Assembly (NCBI RefSeq): GCF_030816715.1
Contig: NZ_JAUSYH010000001.1
Coordinates: 1,426,001-1,490,000, forward strand
Direction: 5' to 3'
DNA length: 64,000 nt
Source of the DNA: Streptomyces achromogenes
GTDB taxonomy: Bacteria > Actinomycetota > Actinomycetes > Streptomycetales > Streptomycetaceae
Shown here: positions 51,486 through 61,074 of the stretch, piece after piece
Layout of the letters: each line of letters begins with the position of its first letter
Position numbering within the stretch: position 1 is the stretch's first letter
Position numbers and translations under genes: made by a program
Notes under the pieces: model-generated
What the model saw: the letters and a program-made list of their open reading frames with translations, nothing else
Told to the model about the DNA's origin: nothing
Databases searched by the model: none

Positions 51486-52711
51486 CCGCACCCGTCGTCC
51501 CGACGCGCTCCTCCGCCGATCTGATCCGCGCCGAGGAGCCGGTCCTCGCGCACAACTACCACCCGCTGCCCGTGGTCGTCGCGAGCGCCGAGGGCGCGTG
51601 GGTGCGGGACGTCGAGGGCCGCCGCTACCTCGACATGCTGGCCGGCTACTCGGCCCTCAACTTCGGCCACCGGCACCCCGCCCTGATCGAGGCGGCCCAC
51701 CGCCAGCTGGACCGTCTCACGCTCACCTCCCGCGCCTTCCACAACGACCGCCTGGCCGAGTTCGCCGAGCGGCTCGCGGAGTTGACCGGTCTGGACATGG
51801 TCCTGCCGATGAACACGGGCGCGGAGGCGGTCGAGAGCGGCGTCAAGGTGGCCCGCAAGTGGGCGTACGAGGTGAAGGGCGTGCCCGCCGACCGGGCGAC
51901 CATCGTGGTCGCCGCCGACAACTTCCACGGCCGCACCACGACGATCGTGAGCTTCTCGACGGACGAGACGGCCCGGGCGGGCTTCGGCCCGTTCACACCG
52001 GGATTCCGGATCGTCCCGTACAACGACCTGGCCGCGCTGGAGGCGGCGGTCGACGAGACGACGGCGGCGGTGCTGCTCGAGCCGATCCAGGGCGAGGCCG
52101 GCGTCGTGGTGCCCGACGACGGCTATCTGGCCGGGGTGCGGGAGCTGACCCGCCGGACGAACTGCCTGTTCGTCGCGGACGAGATCCAGTCCGGGCTCGG
52201 GCGGACCGGGCGGACGCTTGCCGTGGAGCACGAGGGGGTCGTGCCCGACGTGCTGCTGCTCGGCAAGGCGCTGGGCGGCGGGATCGTGCCGGTGTCGGCG
52301 GTGGTGGCCCGGCGGGAGGTGCTGTCGGTGCTGCGGCCCGGCGAGCACGGGTCGACGTTCGGCGGCAACCCGCTGGCCGCCGCGGTCGGCACGGCGGTGG
52401 TGGAGCTGCTGGAGACGGGTGAGTTCCAGCGCCGGGCGGCCGAGCTGGGCGTCGTGCTGCGTGAGGGGCTGACCGCGCTGGTCGGCAAGGGCGTCGTGGG
52501 CTTCCGTTCTCGGGGGCTGTGGGCGGGTGTCGACGTGGACCCGGCCCTCGGCACGGGCCGCGAGGTGAGCGAGCGCCTCATGCGGGAGGGCGTCCTGGTC
52601 AAGGACACCCACGGCTCGACCATCCGGCTGGCGCCGCCGCTGACCATCACAGGCGAGGAACTGGCCGCGGCGCTGGGCGCGTTGGAGCGGGTCCTGACGC
52701 GGGGCGCCTGA
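51482..52711 (+). CDS. rocD: Ornithine--oxo-acid transaminase
   Basis: 409 aa, class III PLP aminotransferase. PLP Lys262 in LLLGKALGGG; other hallmarks are MNTGAEAVESGVKVARKW, DNFHGRTTTIVSFSTD, LLEPIQGEAGVVVP, FVADEIQSGLGRTG and GSTFGGNPLAAAV. It converts ornithine plus 2-oxoglutarate to glutamate semialdehyde plus glutamate, the first step of ornithine breakdown to proline or glutamate. The start ATG overlaps the ddaH stop, so the two are translationally coupled. Confidence 0.95.
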   Translation: MTAPVVPTRSSADLIRAEEPVLAHNYHPLPVVVASAEGAWVRDVEGRRYLDMLAGYSALNFGHRHPALIEAAHRQLDRLTLTSRAFHNDRLAEFAERLAELTGLDMVLPMNTGAEAVESGVKVARKWAYEVKGVPADRATIVVAADNFHGRTTTIVSFSTDETARAGFGPFTPGFRIVPYNDLAALEAAVDETTAAVLLEPIQGEAGVVVPDDGYLAGVRELTRRTNCLFVADEIQSGLGRTGRTLAVEHEGVVPDVLLLGKALGGGIVPVSAVVARREVLSVLRPGEHGSTFGGNPLAAAVGTAVVELLETGEFQRRAAELGVVLREGLTALVGKGVVGFRSRGLWAGVDVDPALGTGREVSERLMREGVLVKDTHGSTIRLAPPLTITGEELAAALGALERVLTRGA

Positions 52712-52845
52712 CGGGTCTGCCGTCGCCCCGGGGCCGGCGCGGGCGCGTCCCGCGTCGCCCCGGGTGGCTCGGCCGCACTTGTGCAGGCAGGGTGAAGATT
52801 GGGTCGGGAGGTGGTAGACCACTCTCAGCGACAGAGAGGCCGACC

Positions 52846-55467
52846 GTGGGCACTGAGGACGAGGACGACACTGCCCGCCGGCGGTTCGACGTGGCGGACA
52901 CCGCGCCCCTGCTGCTCGACGAGCGGGGCGTGGTGACGAGCTGGACCAGGGACGCCGAGCGGCTGCTGGGGTATCCGGCCGCCGAGGCGGTGGGCAGGGA
53001 CCTGGCCGCACTGCTCACCCCCGCGGACGCCGGACGGGTGGCGGACGTCCTCGCGCGGTGCCGCGAGGACGGCGGCTGGGCGGGGCTGCTGTCGGCCCGC
53101 CGCAGGGACGGGCGGCCGGTGCCCGTCATGGCGCGCGTGACCTCCGCCCACGAGCCCGGCGGTCCCGCACGCTGGCTGGCGCTGCTCAACGAGATGTCCG
53201 ACGCCCCGGGCTGGAACATGAGCCGTTCGGTGCTGGAGCAGATGGTCGGCGACTCCCCGATCGGGATAGCGATCGTCAACACCGATCTGCGCTTCGTGTG
53301 GTCGAACGCGGCCCTGGCGAGATTCGGCGGCGGGCCGCCCGAGCGCCGGCTGGGGCTGCGGCTCGCGGATGTGCAGCCGGGCCTGGACTCCGTGTCGATC
53401 GAGGCGCAGATGCGCCGGGTGCTGGAGTCCGGGGAGCCCGTCATCGGCTACGAGCTGCTGGGCACGGTGCAGGCGGCTCCACACCGGGAGACGGCGCACA
53501 TGCTCTCCTTCACCCGGCTGGAGGACGAGCGGGGCGGCCCGATGGGCGTCTACTACACGGTCGTGGACATGACCGAGCGACATCGCGCCCGGCAGCGGCT
53601 CGCCCTGCTCGACCGGGCCGGCCGGCGCATCGGCAGCAGCCTCGACATCACCCGGACGGCGCAGGAGCTGGCGGACGTGGCGGTGCCGGACTTCGCCGAC
53701 GTGGTCACCGTGGACCTGCTCGAGCCGGTGCTGCGGGGCGCGGAGCCCGCGCCGGCCCGGTGGACGGGCGGCCCCGACGACTCGGTGACGTTGCGCAGGG
53801 CGGGGCGGCGGCGGGCCGGGGAGGCCGGCCGGACCGCGGACGCCGACGCTCCGGGCGGTCCGCCCGGGATCGCCGCGGTGGTCTACCCGGCGGGTTCGCC
53901 GCCGATGCGCTGCCTGGCCCACGGACGCCCCTGGCGGGTGGACCGGCTCGAGCCGGACGGCCCACGGGGAGCGCGGGGCCCTGGCGACCCCGCCGACCCG
54001 GCCGACCCGCAGTCCCCGCAGGCCCCGCAGGCCCCCGACGGTTTGCGGGATCCGGGCGGCCCCCGGGATCGGGACGGCTCGCGCGGACCGCTCGCCGGGG
54101 AGTGGGCAGCCGTGCTGCCGGCCGGGTCCGGGCCGCCCAGCGCCCTGATCGTGCCGGTGCGGGCACGGGGCACCGTCCTGGGCGTCACCACGTTCCTGCG
54201 GCGCGAGGGGCGCGAGCCCTTCGACGACGACGACCTGGCGCTCGCCGAGGACCTCGTCTCGCGGGCCGCCGTCTGCGTGGACAACGCCCGGCGCTACACC
54301 CGCGAACGGGACGCCGCCCTGGTCCTCCAGCGCAACCTGCTCCCCCGCCGGCTGCCCGAGCAGGACGCCGTCGAGGTGGCCGCCTGCTACCGGCCGGCCG
54401 ACGAGCTGACCGGCCTCGGCGGGGACTGGTACGACCTGATCCCGCTGTCCGGGGCCCGGGTGGCACTCGTCGTCGGCGAGGTCCCCGGGCACGGCATCGA
54501 CGCCGCGGCGGCGATGGGACGGGTGCGGACCGCGGTGCGCACCCTGGCCGCGCTGGACCTGCCGCCCGCGGAGATCCTCGCGCACCTCGACGACCTGGTC
54601 ACCCGCATGGACGACGAGGAAGCGGACGCCGAGGGCGAGGAGCGCGTCCCGGCGGACGCCCGGTCCGGGACCGACGGCAGGCGGGCGGCGGGGTCGGCGT
54701 GCGTGTACGTCGTGTACGACCCGGTCGACGGGCGGTGCGTGATGGCCGCCGCCGGGCACCCCGCGCCGGCCGTCGTGCTGCCCGGCGGAAGCGTCGAGTT
54801 CGTCGATCTGCCCCAGGGGCCCGCGCTCGGTGTGGGCGGGCCGCCGTTCGAGTCGGCCGAGCTGGTCCTGCCGGAGGGCAGCACGCTCGCGCTGCACACG
54901 GACGGTCTGCTGGCGGACGGGGAGCGGTGGGCGCCGGACACCGACCGGGAGCGGCTGCGGGGCGCCCTGGAGCGGCCGGCCGACGCCCTCGACCTGCGCT
55001 GCCGGACGGTGATCGACGCCCTCGTCCCGGCCCGTCCGTACGACGACGTGGCCCTGCTGATGGCCCGCACCCGCCGTCTGCCGGCCGGCCAGGTCGCCGA
55101 CTGGGAGCTGCCCGCGGACCCGGCGGCCGTCGCCGAGGCCCGCAAGACCGCGAGCCGACGGCTGGCGGAGTGGGGGCTCCCGGAGCTGTCGTTCACCACC
55201 GAGCTGGTCGTCAGCGAACTGGTCACGAACGCCATCCGGTACGCCACCGGGCCGATCCGGCTCCGGCTGATCCGCGGGCGGAGCCTGTTCTGCGGGGTCT
55301 TCGACGGCGGTGCCACCGCACCCCATCTGCGCCATCCGCGGGCCACCGACGAGGGCGGCCGGGGGCTGCTGCTGGTCTCCCAGGTCACCCAGCGCTGGGG
55401 CACCCGCTTCCTCCCCGAGGGGAAGGTCATCTGGGCGGAGCAGTCGCTCACGGACCCCGGCGTGTGA
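52846..55467 (+). CDS. PAS-PAS-GAF SpoIIE-type phosphatase with RsbW-like ATPase
   Basis: 873 aa from GTG 52846. Two PAS domains (about 15-125 and 130-250), a GAF domain (250-500) interrupted by a Pro/Gly/Asp-rich low-complexity stretch (about 370-415), SpoIIE PP2C (about 500-745) and an HATPase (about 750-870). Phosphatase metal motifs: GGDWYD, GEVPGHG (the usual GDV reads GEV) and DDVALL. ATPase motifs: VVSELVTNAIRYA and GGRGLLLVSQVT. It should dephosphorylate a STAS anti-anti-sigma protein. The gene is followed 66 bp later by another SpoIIE phosphatase gene. Confidence 0.9.
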   Translation: MGTEDEDDTARRRFDVADTAPLLLDERGVVTSWTRDAERLLGYPAAEAVGRDLAALLTPADAGRVADVLARCREDGGWAGLLSARRRDGRPVPVMARVTSAHEPGGPARWLALLNEMSDAPGWNMSRSVLEQMVGDSPIGIAIVNTDLRFVWSNAALARFGGGPPERRLGLRLADVQPGLDSVSIEAQMRRVLESGEPVIGYELLGTVQAAPHRETAHMLSFTRLEDERGGPMGVYYTVVDMTERHRARQRLALLDRAGRRIGSSLDITRTAQELADVAVPDFADVVTVDLLEPVLRGAEPAPARWTGGPDDSVTLRRAGRRRAGEAGRTADADAPGGPPGIAAVVYPAGSPPMRCLAHGRPWRVDRLEPDGPRGARGPGDPADPADPQSPQAPQAPDGLRDPGGPRDRDGSRGPLAGEWAAVLPAGSGPPSALIVPVRARGTVLGVTTFLRREGREPFDDDDLALAEDLVSRAAVCVDNARRYTRERDAALVLQRNLLPRRLPEQDAVEVAACYRPADELTGLGGDWYDLIPLSGARVALVVGEVPGHGIDAAAAMGRVRTAVRTLAALDLPPAEILAHLDDLVTRMDDEEADAEGEERVPADARSGTDGRRAAGSACVYVVYDPVDGRCVMAAAGHPAPAVVLPGGSVEFVDLPQGPALGVGGPPFESAELVLPEGSTLALHTDGLLADGERWAPDTDRERLRGALERPADALDLRCRTVIDALVPARPYDDVALLMARTRRLPAGQVADWELPADPAAVAEARKTASRRLAEWGLPELSFTTELVVSELVTNAIRYATGPIRLRLIRGRSLFCGVFDGGATAPHLRHPRATDEGGRGLLLVSQVTQRWGTRFLPEGKVIWAEQSLTDPGV

Positions 55468-55533
55468 TCGGCGAGGAACATTCGTCGCATCGCATGAGAA
55501 AATGGCGCAATACCGGCAGATAGGGCGCAAGCC

Positions 55534-56787
55534 ATGAACGACACGGCGATCGACTACGCGGCGGTGTTCCAGGCCCTGCCGGGCATGGTGGCGCTGCTCA
55601 CGCCCGGGCTGGTGTACGCGGACGCCAACGAGGAGTTCCTGCGGGTGGCGGGCCGCAAGCGCGAGCAGATGGTCGGCCGGCACCTCTTCGACGTCTTCCC
55701 CGACAACCCCGAGAACCCCGGCGCGAGCGGCATGCGCAACCTGGAGGCGTCGCTGCACCGGGTGCTGGCCACCGGCGAGCGGGACACCATGGCGCTGCAG
55801 CGCTACGACGTCGAGTCGGCCGAGCGGCCCGGCGAGTGGGAGGCGCGCTACTGGAGCCCGGTCAACGCCCCGGTGTACGGCCCGGACGGGTCGGTGGTGC
55901 TGCTGGTGCACCGCGTCGAGGAGGTCACCGAGCTGATCCGGGCCCGCGGCGGGCGCGGGTCGGCGGCCGGCGGCGCGCGGGCCGGCAGCCGGGGTAGGGT
56001 GCTGGAGGCCGAGCTGTACACGCGCGCCCGTGAGCTGCAGGAGCTCAACGAACGGCTGCGGCTGGCCCACGCCCGCGAGCGCGAGGTGGCCCTCGCCCTC
56101 CAGGAGGCGATGCTGCCGGCCCGCATGCAGGTCGGGCATCACCGGGCCGCGGTGCGCTACCGGCCGGCGGTCGGCGCGCTCAACGTCTGCGGGGACTGGT
56201 ACGACCTGGTCGACCTGGTCGGCGGCAACCGCATCGGGGTGTCGGTCGGCGACGTCGTCGGACACGGCCTGGAGGCCGCCGGGGTGATGGGCCAGCTGCG
56301 CAGCGCGCTCAGCGCGACCTCCCGGGTGGCCCGGGGGCCGGGCGAGGCGCTGAACGTCCTCGGGCGGTACGCGCACGTCGTGGACGGCGCCGAGTCGGCC
56401 ACCGCGGTCACCACGTTCATCGACTTCGACCATCACACGATCACCTACAGCAGCGCCGGGCACCCGCCGCCCGTCCTCGTGCACGCCGACGGGCGGGTGG
56501 AGTTCCTCGACCGGGCGACCGATCCCCCGCTGGACGCCCGGCCCGACCCCGCGCCGCGGACCGAGGCGCGCACCACGTACAGCGACGGCGCCACGCTGGC
56601 CCTGTACACGGACGGTCTGATCGAGCGGCGCCGGGAGGACATCTACACGGGGCTGAACCGTCTGGCGGACGCGCTGGCCCGGCATCGGGACGCCGACCCC
56701 GAGAGCCTGGCCGACGCGGTGCTGTGGGAGCTCCTGCCGCCGGGCGGCGCGACCGACGACACGGCCCTGGTCGTCGTACGGCTGTGA
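55534..56787 (+). CDS. PAS-domain SpoIIE-type PP2C phosphatase
   Basis: 417 aa. PAS domain (about 5-125: VFQALPGMVALLTPGLVYADANEEFLRVAGR), a coiled-coil linker with LEAELYTRARELQELNERL (about 150-185), and SpoIIE phosphatase (about 195-415) with CGDWYD, GDVVGHG, HPPPVLVHADG and TDDTALVV, all canonical. It lacks the ATPase domain of its upstream neighbour, so it acts only as a phosphatase in the partner switch. Both genes are on the same strand and may be co-expressed. Confidence 0.92.
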   Translation: MNDTAIDYAAVFQALPGMVALLTPGLVYADANEEFLRVAGRKREQMVGRHLFDVFPDNPENPGASGMRNLEASLHRVLATGERDTMALQRYDVESAERPGEWEARYWSPVNAPVYGPDGSVVLLVHRVEEVTELIRARGGRGSAAGGARAGSRGRVLEAELYTRARELQELNERLRLAHAREREVALALQEAMLPARMQVGHHRAAVRYRPAVGALNVCGDWYDLVDLVGGNRIGVSVGDVVGHGLEAAGVMGQLRSALSATSRVARGPGEALNVLGRYAHVVDGAESATAVTTFIDFDHHTITYSSAGHPPPVLVHADGRVEFLDRATDPPLDARPDPAPRTEARTTYSDGATLALYTDGLIERRREDIYTGLNRLADALARHRDADPESLADAVLWELLPPGGATDDTALVVVRL

Positions 56788-56926
56788 CCGGGCGAGGGGG
56801 ACGCATCCGGAACGGCACGGTTCCGGCGGTTGCCGCCTGCCCCTACACTGACACCCCACACCATGTCGGTTGACCTGCTGGAACACGGCCTCGAGCCAAG
56901 CCGCCGGACACGAGGAGCGACACCCT

Positions 56927-57667
56927 TTGTTCTACTACCTCCTGAAGTACGTGGTGTTGGGGCCGCTGCTGAGACTGCTCTTCCGCCCCCGAATAGAGGG
57001 TCTGGAGCATGTGCCGGACTCGGGAGCCGCCATCATCGCGGGCAATCACCTGTCGTTCTCGGACCACTTCCTGATGCCCGCGATCCTCAAACGGCGCATC
57101 ACGTTCCTCGCGAAGGCCGAGTACTTCACGGGTCCGGGCCTCAAGGGCCGGCTGACCGCGGCGTTCTTCCGCAGCGCGGGCCAGATCCCGGTGGACCGTT
57201 CCGGCAAGGAGGCCGGCCAGGCCGCGATCCGCGAGGGTCTGGGGGTGCTGAGCAAGGACGAGTTGCTCGGCATCTACCCGGAGGGCACCCGCTCCCACGA
57301 CGGGCGGCTCTACAAGGGCAAGGTCGGCGTCGCCGTGATGGCCCTGCGGGCGCAGGTGCCGGTGATCCCCTGCGCGATGATCGGCACGTTCGAGGCGCAG
57401 CCGCCGGGCAAGATCGTCCCGACCCTGCACCCGGTCGTGATCCGCTTCGGCAAGCCCCTCGACTTCTCCCGCTACCTCGGCATGGAGCACGAGAAGGCCG
57501 TGCTGCGCGCGATCACCGACGAGATCATGTACGCCATCCTCTCGCTCTCCGAGCAGGAGTACGTCGACCAGTACGCGGCCGTCGCCAAGGCGGAGGAGGC
57601 CGCCGCGAAGGCGGAGGCAGAGAAGTCGGGCAAGGGACGCAAGTTCCCCCGGCTGCCGTCGAGGTGA
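56927..57667 (+). CDS. plsC: 1-acylglycerol-3-phosphate O-acyltransferase (PlsC-like)
   Basis: 246 aa. The start is TTG 56927 (MFYYLLKYVVLG), 9-10 nt after GGAG; no ATG or GTG lies in a suitable place. Catalytic motif NH-x4-D (His41 and Asp46, NHLSFSD), acceptor motif FRSAGQIPVDRSG and IYPEGTRSHDG (motif III) are intact. It acylates lysophosphatidic acid to phosphatidic acid at the membrane. The C-terminal tail is Lys/Ala/Glu-rich. It ends 30 bp before a 32-bp palindromic terminator. Confidence 0.9.
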   Translation: MFYYLLKYVVLGPLLRLLFRPRIEGLEHVPDSGAAIIAGNHLSFSDHFLMPAILKRRITFLAKAEYFTGPGLKGRLTAAFFRSAGQIPVDRSGKEAGQAAIREGLGVLSKDELLGIYPEGTRSHDGRLYKGKVGVAVMALRAQVPVIPCAMIGTFEAQPPGKIVPTLHPVVIRFGKPLDFSRYLGMEHEKAVLRAITDEIMYAILSLSEQEYVDQYAAVAKAEEAAAKAEAEKSGKGRKFPRLPSR

Positions 57668-57697
57668 CGGAGCGCCGGGGCGGAGCGGGACACGGGT

Positions 57698-57729
57698 GAG
57701 GGGCGGCCGGATCGATCCGGCCGCCCCTC
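57698..57729. terminator. 32-bp perfect palindrome, bidirectional terminator
   Basis: GAGGGGCGGCCGGATC followed by its exact reverse complement, with no loop, between the convergent ends of plsC and the peptidase gene. Confidence 0.92.
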
Positions 57730-57756
57730 GTCGCCCTACGGGCGGTTCCCTGAAGC

Positions 57757-57795
57757 TCGAGCCCTACTGGTCGAGCCCTGCCGCTCGAGCCCTAC
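57757..57795. repeat. Triplicated TCGAGCCCTAC at the end of the peptidase gene
   Basis: Three near-copies of TCGAGCCCTAC (57757-57767; 57771-57781 with TGC at the end; 57785-57795). The third contains the complement of the peptidase stop codon (57792-57794). Confidence 0.85.
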
Positions 57796-59393
57796 GGCTT
57801 GGGCGTGGCGTGCGGTGCGCAGGTCACGTCCGACCGGTCCAGCTTGCCGGTGAGGAGGTAGGCGTCGACCCGGGTGTTGATGCAGGTGTTCACCAGGCTG
57901 GTGACACCGTGGGAGCCCGCGCCCTTCTCGGTGATCAGGCGGGAGCCCTGGAAGCGCTTGTGCAGCTCCACGGCGCCCTCGTACGGGGTGGCCGCGTCGT
58001 TCGTGGACTGCACGATCAGCACCTGCGGCAGACCCTTGTGCGTGGTGACGTGCACCGGCGTCTGCTGCTTGACCGGCCAGGTGGCGCAGGGCAGGTTCAT
58101 CCAGGCGTTGGCCCACGTCATGAACGGGTGGTTCTTGTGCAGCGCCGTGTTGTCCCGGTCCCACTTCTTCCAGCTGGTGGGCCACTTGGCGTCGGTGCAC
58201 TCGACGGCCGTGTACACGGCGTTGCCGTTCTCCGAGGAGATGTTGCCGGCGGTGTCCGTCAGGTCGGGAGAGGCCGCGTCGACGAGGGCCTTGGTGTCCC
58301 CGGCGAAGTAGGCGCTGAAGACGGTGGCGACCGGCACCCACGAGGAGTCGTAGTACGGGGCGCTCTGGAAGAAGGAGATCAGCTCGGCCGGGCCGACGAC
58401 GCCGCCGATGGGGTTCTTCTTCGCGGTGGCGCGCAGCTGGAGCCACTTCGCCTGGACGGCGGCGCGGGTCGTGCCGAGGTGGAAGGTCGCGTCGTTGGCG
58501 GCGACCCAGTCCTGCCAGTCCTTCCAGCGGCCCTCGAAGGCCACGTCCTGGTCGAGGTTGGCCTGGTACCAGACCTTCTCGCGGGAGGGGTTGACCACGC
58601 TGTCGACGACCATGCGGCGCAGGTGCCCCGGGAACATGGTGCCGTACACGGCGCCGAGGTAGGTGCCGTAGGAGACGCCGAGGAAGTTGAGCCCCCGCTC
58701 GCCGAGGGCGGCGCGGATGACGTCCAGGTCGCGCACGGTGTTCGGCGTGGTCATCTGCTGGAGCATCGCCTTGCCGGTGCGCTCGGCGCAGCCCTGCGCG
58801 TACTCACGGGCGAGCTTGCGCTGGGCGTACTTGTCGGCCGTGGTGTCCGGGACCGGGTCAGCCTTGGGCGCCTTGACGAACTCCTGCGGGTCCATGCAGG
58901 AGATGGGTGCGGAGTGGCCCACGCCGCGCGGGTCGAAGCCGACGAAGTCGTAGGCCTTGGCCACGTTGGCCCAGACGGGCGCCTTGGTGGTGACGCGGCG
59001 CGGGAAGCGCAGGCCGGAGCCGCCGGGGCCGCCGGGGTTGTAGACGAGCGCCCCCTGGCGCTCCTGAGCCGTGCCCGTGTTGCCGATGCGGTCGACGGCG
59101 AGCTTGATCTGCTTGCCGTTCGGTTTGGCGTAGTCGACCGGAACGGTGACCCAGCCGCACTTGATCGGCTTCTCCAGGCCCCAGTCGGCCGGGCAGTCCT
59201 GCCAGTCGATGCCGGCCTTCGCGGCGCGCTCGGCGGCGATCGCCGCGCCCCGCGCCTCACGGTCCTGTCCCGGACGACTGCTGGTCGCGCTCGCCGTGGG
59301 CGCGGTGACGGCGCCGGCGAGCAGAGTCGCGGTGACGAGTATGCCCGCCGAGCCCAGCGCTGCGACGCGCTTGTTCGGTCGTATGTCCTTCAA
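57792..59393 (-). CDS. Secreted alpha/beta hydrolase, tripeptidyl-aminopeptidase family
   Basis: 533 aa from TTG 59393 after GGGGGAG. Signal peptide with positive charges (RPNKR), hydrophobic core and cleavage near ASA (about 36). Alpha/beta-hydrolase fold: oxyanion region NPGGPGGSG (119-127), DFVGFDPRGVGHS, nucleophile Ser241 in GVSYGT and the C-terminal TAP-like domain with VQSTNDAATPYEGA (catalytic Asp) and AGSHGVTS (catalytic His). These enzymes (SlpD/SlpE/Tap type) remove di- or tripeptides from the N terminus of extracellular proteins and peptides. It lies 120 bp downstream of the last urease gene, ureD, on the same strand, with its own leader region. Confidence 0.92.
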   Translation of the reverse strand: MKDIRPNKRVAALGSAGILVTATLLAGAVTAPTASATSSRPGQDREARGAAIAAERAAKAGIDWQDCPADWGLEKPIKCGWVTVPVDYAKPNGKQIKLAVDRIGNTGTAQERQGALVYNPGGPGGSGLRFPRRVTTKAPVWANVAKAYDFVGFDPRGVGHSAPISCMDPQEFVKAPKADPVPDTTADKYAQRKLAREYAQGCAERTGKAMLQQMTTPNTVRDLDVIRAALGERGLNFLGVSYGTYLGAVYGTMFPGHLRRMVVDSVVNPSREKVWYQANLDQDVAFEGRWKDWQDWVAANDATFHLGTTRAAVQAKWLQLRATAKKNPIGGVVGPAELISFFQSAPYYDSSWVPVATVFSAYFAGDTKALVDAASPDLTDTAGNISSENGNAVYTAVECTDAKWPTSWKKWDRDNTALHKNHPFMTWANAWMNLPCATWPVKQQTPVHVTTHKGLPQVLIVQSTNDAATPYEGAVELHKRFQGSRLITEKGAGSHGVTSLVNTCINTRVDAYLLTGKLDRSDVTCAPHATPKP

Positions 59394-59512
59394 GTGGGAA
59401 CTCCCCCTACCTGGTTATGGCGGCAGGGTGGATCCTCGCTGCTGTGAGGCGTCTGAGAAAAGGTGTCGTTGACCTTCTTTGCCAATCCGATAACCGGAGA
59501 GGAAGGTACCGT

Positions 59513-60271
59513 TCACCGGATGCCCAGGTCGGCGAGGGCTTCGTCCAGTACGCGGCGCAACCGCAGGCCGTCGGGCGCGAGGGCCGTGACGAGTGCGGCG
59601 GGGCCGGCCAGCGGCATCACGCAGGCCTGTTCGCCGAGGGTCCGTGCCGTGGCCGGCTGCTCCGCGAACTCCGGCCGGACGACGACGAGTTGTCCGACGG
59701 CGCGGTGGCCTGCGAGAACGGCGGGGCCGTCCCAGCCGCCAGGCGCGCCGGGTCCGCAGGCCAGTTCCTGATCGAGGACGGCCCGTCCGGCGACCTTCAC
59801 GACCAGCCGGCTGGTCAGCCGGCCCGGCTCCTCCCCCACCCGCCCGAGCACCTGCTCCTCGCGCAGCACCAGGCGGGCGTCGGCCCCGAGGTCGACGCGT
59901 GTGGAGACGGACAGGTCACTGCCGCCGGCCGAGATCAACTGCTCGGGCAGCCAGTGCAGTTCGCCGCCGTCGGCGACGGTGAGGCGGACGTCGTAACGGG
60001 CCTCGTCCTTCGTCTGGCCGGGCAGGGCGATGGTGGCGGCGGCCGAGCCGACCCGCAGCCGGGCCCCGCCGCCGACGTCCGCCTCCACCGCGAACCGGTC
60101 ACCGCCGAGGGGCCCGCTCATCGCCCCGACGAGCAGGACGCGCGCCTCGTCGCCGACGGCCCGGGTGCGCCGCAGGGCGAGCGGTCCGTCGCTTTCCAGC
60201 ACGGGCAGGGAGGTGCCCCCGCGCCCGTCGGCGCTCGCCCTGATCCGTGCGGTGGCGAACACCCCGCTCAT
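59513..60271 (-). CDS. ureD: Urease accessory protein UreD
   Basis: 252 aa from ATG 60271, 1 nt after the ureG stop (TGACATG arrangement). UreD/UreH beta-rich fold with GDRFAVEADVGGGARLRVGSAAATIALPG, HWLPEQLISAGGSDLSV and RVDLGADARLVLREEQVLGR. It binds apo-urease and recruits UreF and UreG for nickel delivery. It is the last gene of the operon as read from ureA. The protein is somewhat divergent at the C terminus, as is usual in actinobacteria. Confidence 0.93.
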   Translation of the reverse strand: MSGVFATARIRASADGRGGTSLPVLESDGPLALRRTRAVGDEARVLLVGAMSGPLGGDRFAVEADVGGGARLRVGSAAATIALPGQTKDEARYDVRLTVADGGELHWLPEQLISAGGSDLSVSTRVDLGADARLVLREEQVLGRVGEEPGRLTSRLVVKVAGRAVLDQELACGPGAPGGWDGPAVLAGHRAVGQLVVVRPEFAEQPATARTLGEQACVMPLAGPAALVTALAPDGLRLRRVLDEALADLGIR

Positions 60272-60272
60272 G

Positions 60273-60950
60273 TCACGCCGTCCAGGCGGCGAGCCGCGAA
60301 CGCACCCATGCGGCGACATCCGCGACGCCGCTCTCGCCGCGCAGGGACTGCAGGACGACGGGCAGTTCGGCCCGCTGCGCCTTCGCGTCGGCGGCCATCC
60401 GGGCGAGGTCGGAGCCCACGTACGGCGCGAGGTCGGTCTTGTTGACGACGAGCAGATCGGCGGTGGTGACGCCCGGGCCGCCCTTGCGCGGGATGTCGTC
60501 ACCGCCCGCCACGTCGATGACGAAGATCTGGGCGTCCACCAGCCCCTTGGAGAAGGTGGCGGTGAGATTGTCCCCGCCCGACTCGACCAGGATGAGATCC
60601 AGCGGCCCCACGGCGTCCTCCAGGTCCTCCACGGCTTCGAGGTTGGCGGAGATGTCGTCCCGGATCGCGGTGTGCGGGCAGGCGCCCGTCTCGACGGCCG
60701 TGATCCGCTCGGGCGGCAGCACGGCCTCCCGCAGCAGGAACTCGGCGTCCTCCCGGGTGTAGATGTCGTTGGTGACGACGGCCAGGGACAGTTCGTCCCG
60801 CAACGCCCGGCACAGCGCCGCGACGGTGGCGGTCTTGCCGGACCCGACGGGCCCGCCGAGCCCGATGCGCAGCGCACGCCGCGAGCCGTCGGGCCGGCGG
60901 GCGTCGGCGCTGACGGCGGCGGGACCCTGATGGGTGTGGTCGAGATGCAC
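60273..60950 (-). CDS. ureG: Urease accessory protein UreG (GTPase)
   Basis: 225 aa. SIMIBI GTPase: P-loop GPVGSGKT (33-40), [13 protein letters not shown], the nickel-binding [13 protein letters not shown] (Cys-Pro-His), [33 protein letters not shown] and [10 protein letters not shown]. It hydrolyses GTP to drive nickel insertion into urease. A short His-rich N terminus (HLDHTHQG) may bind nickel. ureG is separated from ureF by a 137-bp gap that contains a dispersed Streptomyces-type repeat. Confidence 0.95.
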   Translation of the reverse strand: MHLDHTHQGPAAVSADARRPDGSRRALRIGLGGPVGSGKTATVAALCRALRDELSLAVVTNDIYTREDAEFLLREAVLPPERITAVETGACPHTAIRDDISANLEAVEDLEDAVGPLDLILVESGGDNLTATFSKGLVDAQIFVIDVAGGDDIPRKGGPGVTTADLLVVNKTDLAPYVGSDLARMAADAKAQRAELPVVLQSLRGESGVADVAAWVRSRLAAWTA

Positions 60951-60980
60951 AGCGGCTCCTATCCGGCCGGGGTGGTCGTT

Positions 60981-61074
60981 CCAGCCTGTCCGGCGTTTGA
61001 GGACGAGGCCCGTTCAGGGCCGAAGCGGGGGTACGAGGGCGGCAGCCCCCGGGGTCGGGTCGGGAAGGGGCGGC
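60981..61074. repeat. Streptomyces intergenic repeat element between ureF and ureG
   Basis: The sequence starting CCAGCCTGTCCGGCGTTTG, with AGGACGAGG, GCCGAAGCGGGGGT and GGCGGCAGCCCCC, matches by memory a short repeat seen in many intergenic positions in Streptomyces genomes. It contains a hairpin-forming GGC...GCC part. It probably ends or attenuates the ureF transcript before ureG. Confidence 0.6.

Noticed and set aside
52811..52822. GTGGT-AG-ACCAC palindrome upstream of a SpoIIE gene as a DasR site
   Set aside because: The arms match but the centre is two bases shorter than the dre consensus TGGTCTAGACCA, so the half-site spacing is wrong.
52825..56886. 1353-codon open frame on the minus strand
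   Set aside because: It is antisense to three well-supported genes (two SpoIIE phosphatases and the end of rocD region) and has low-complexity Arg/Gly/Pro/His content. Such long frames are normal shadows in very GC-rich DNA.
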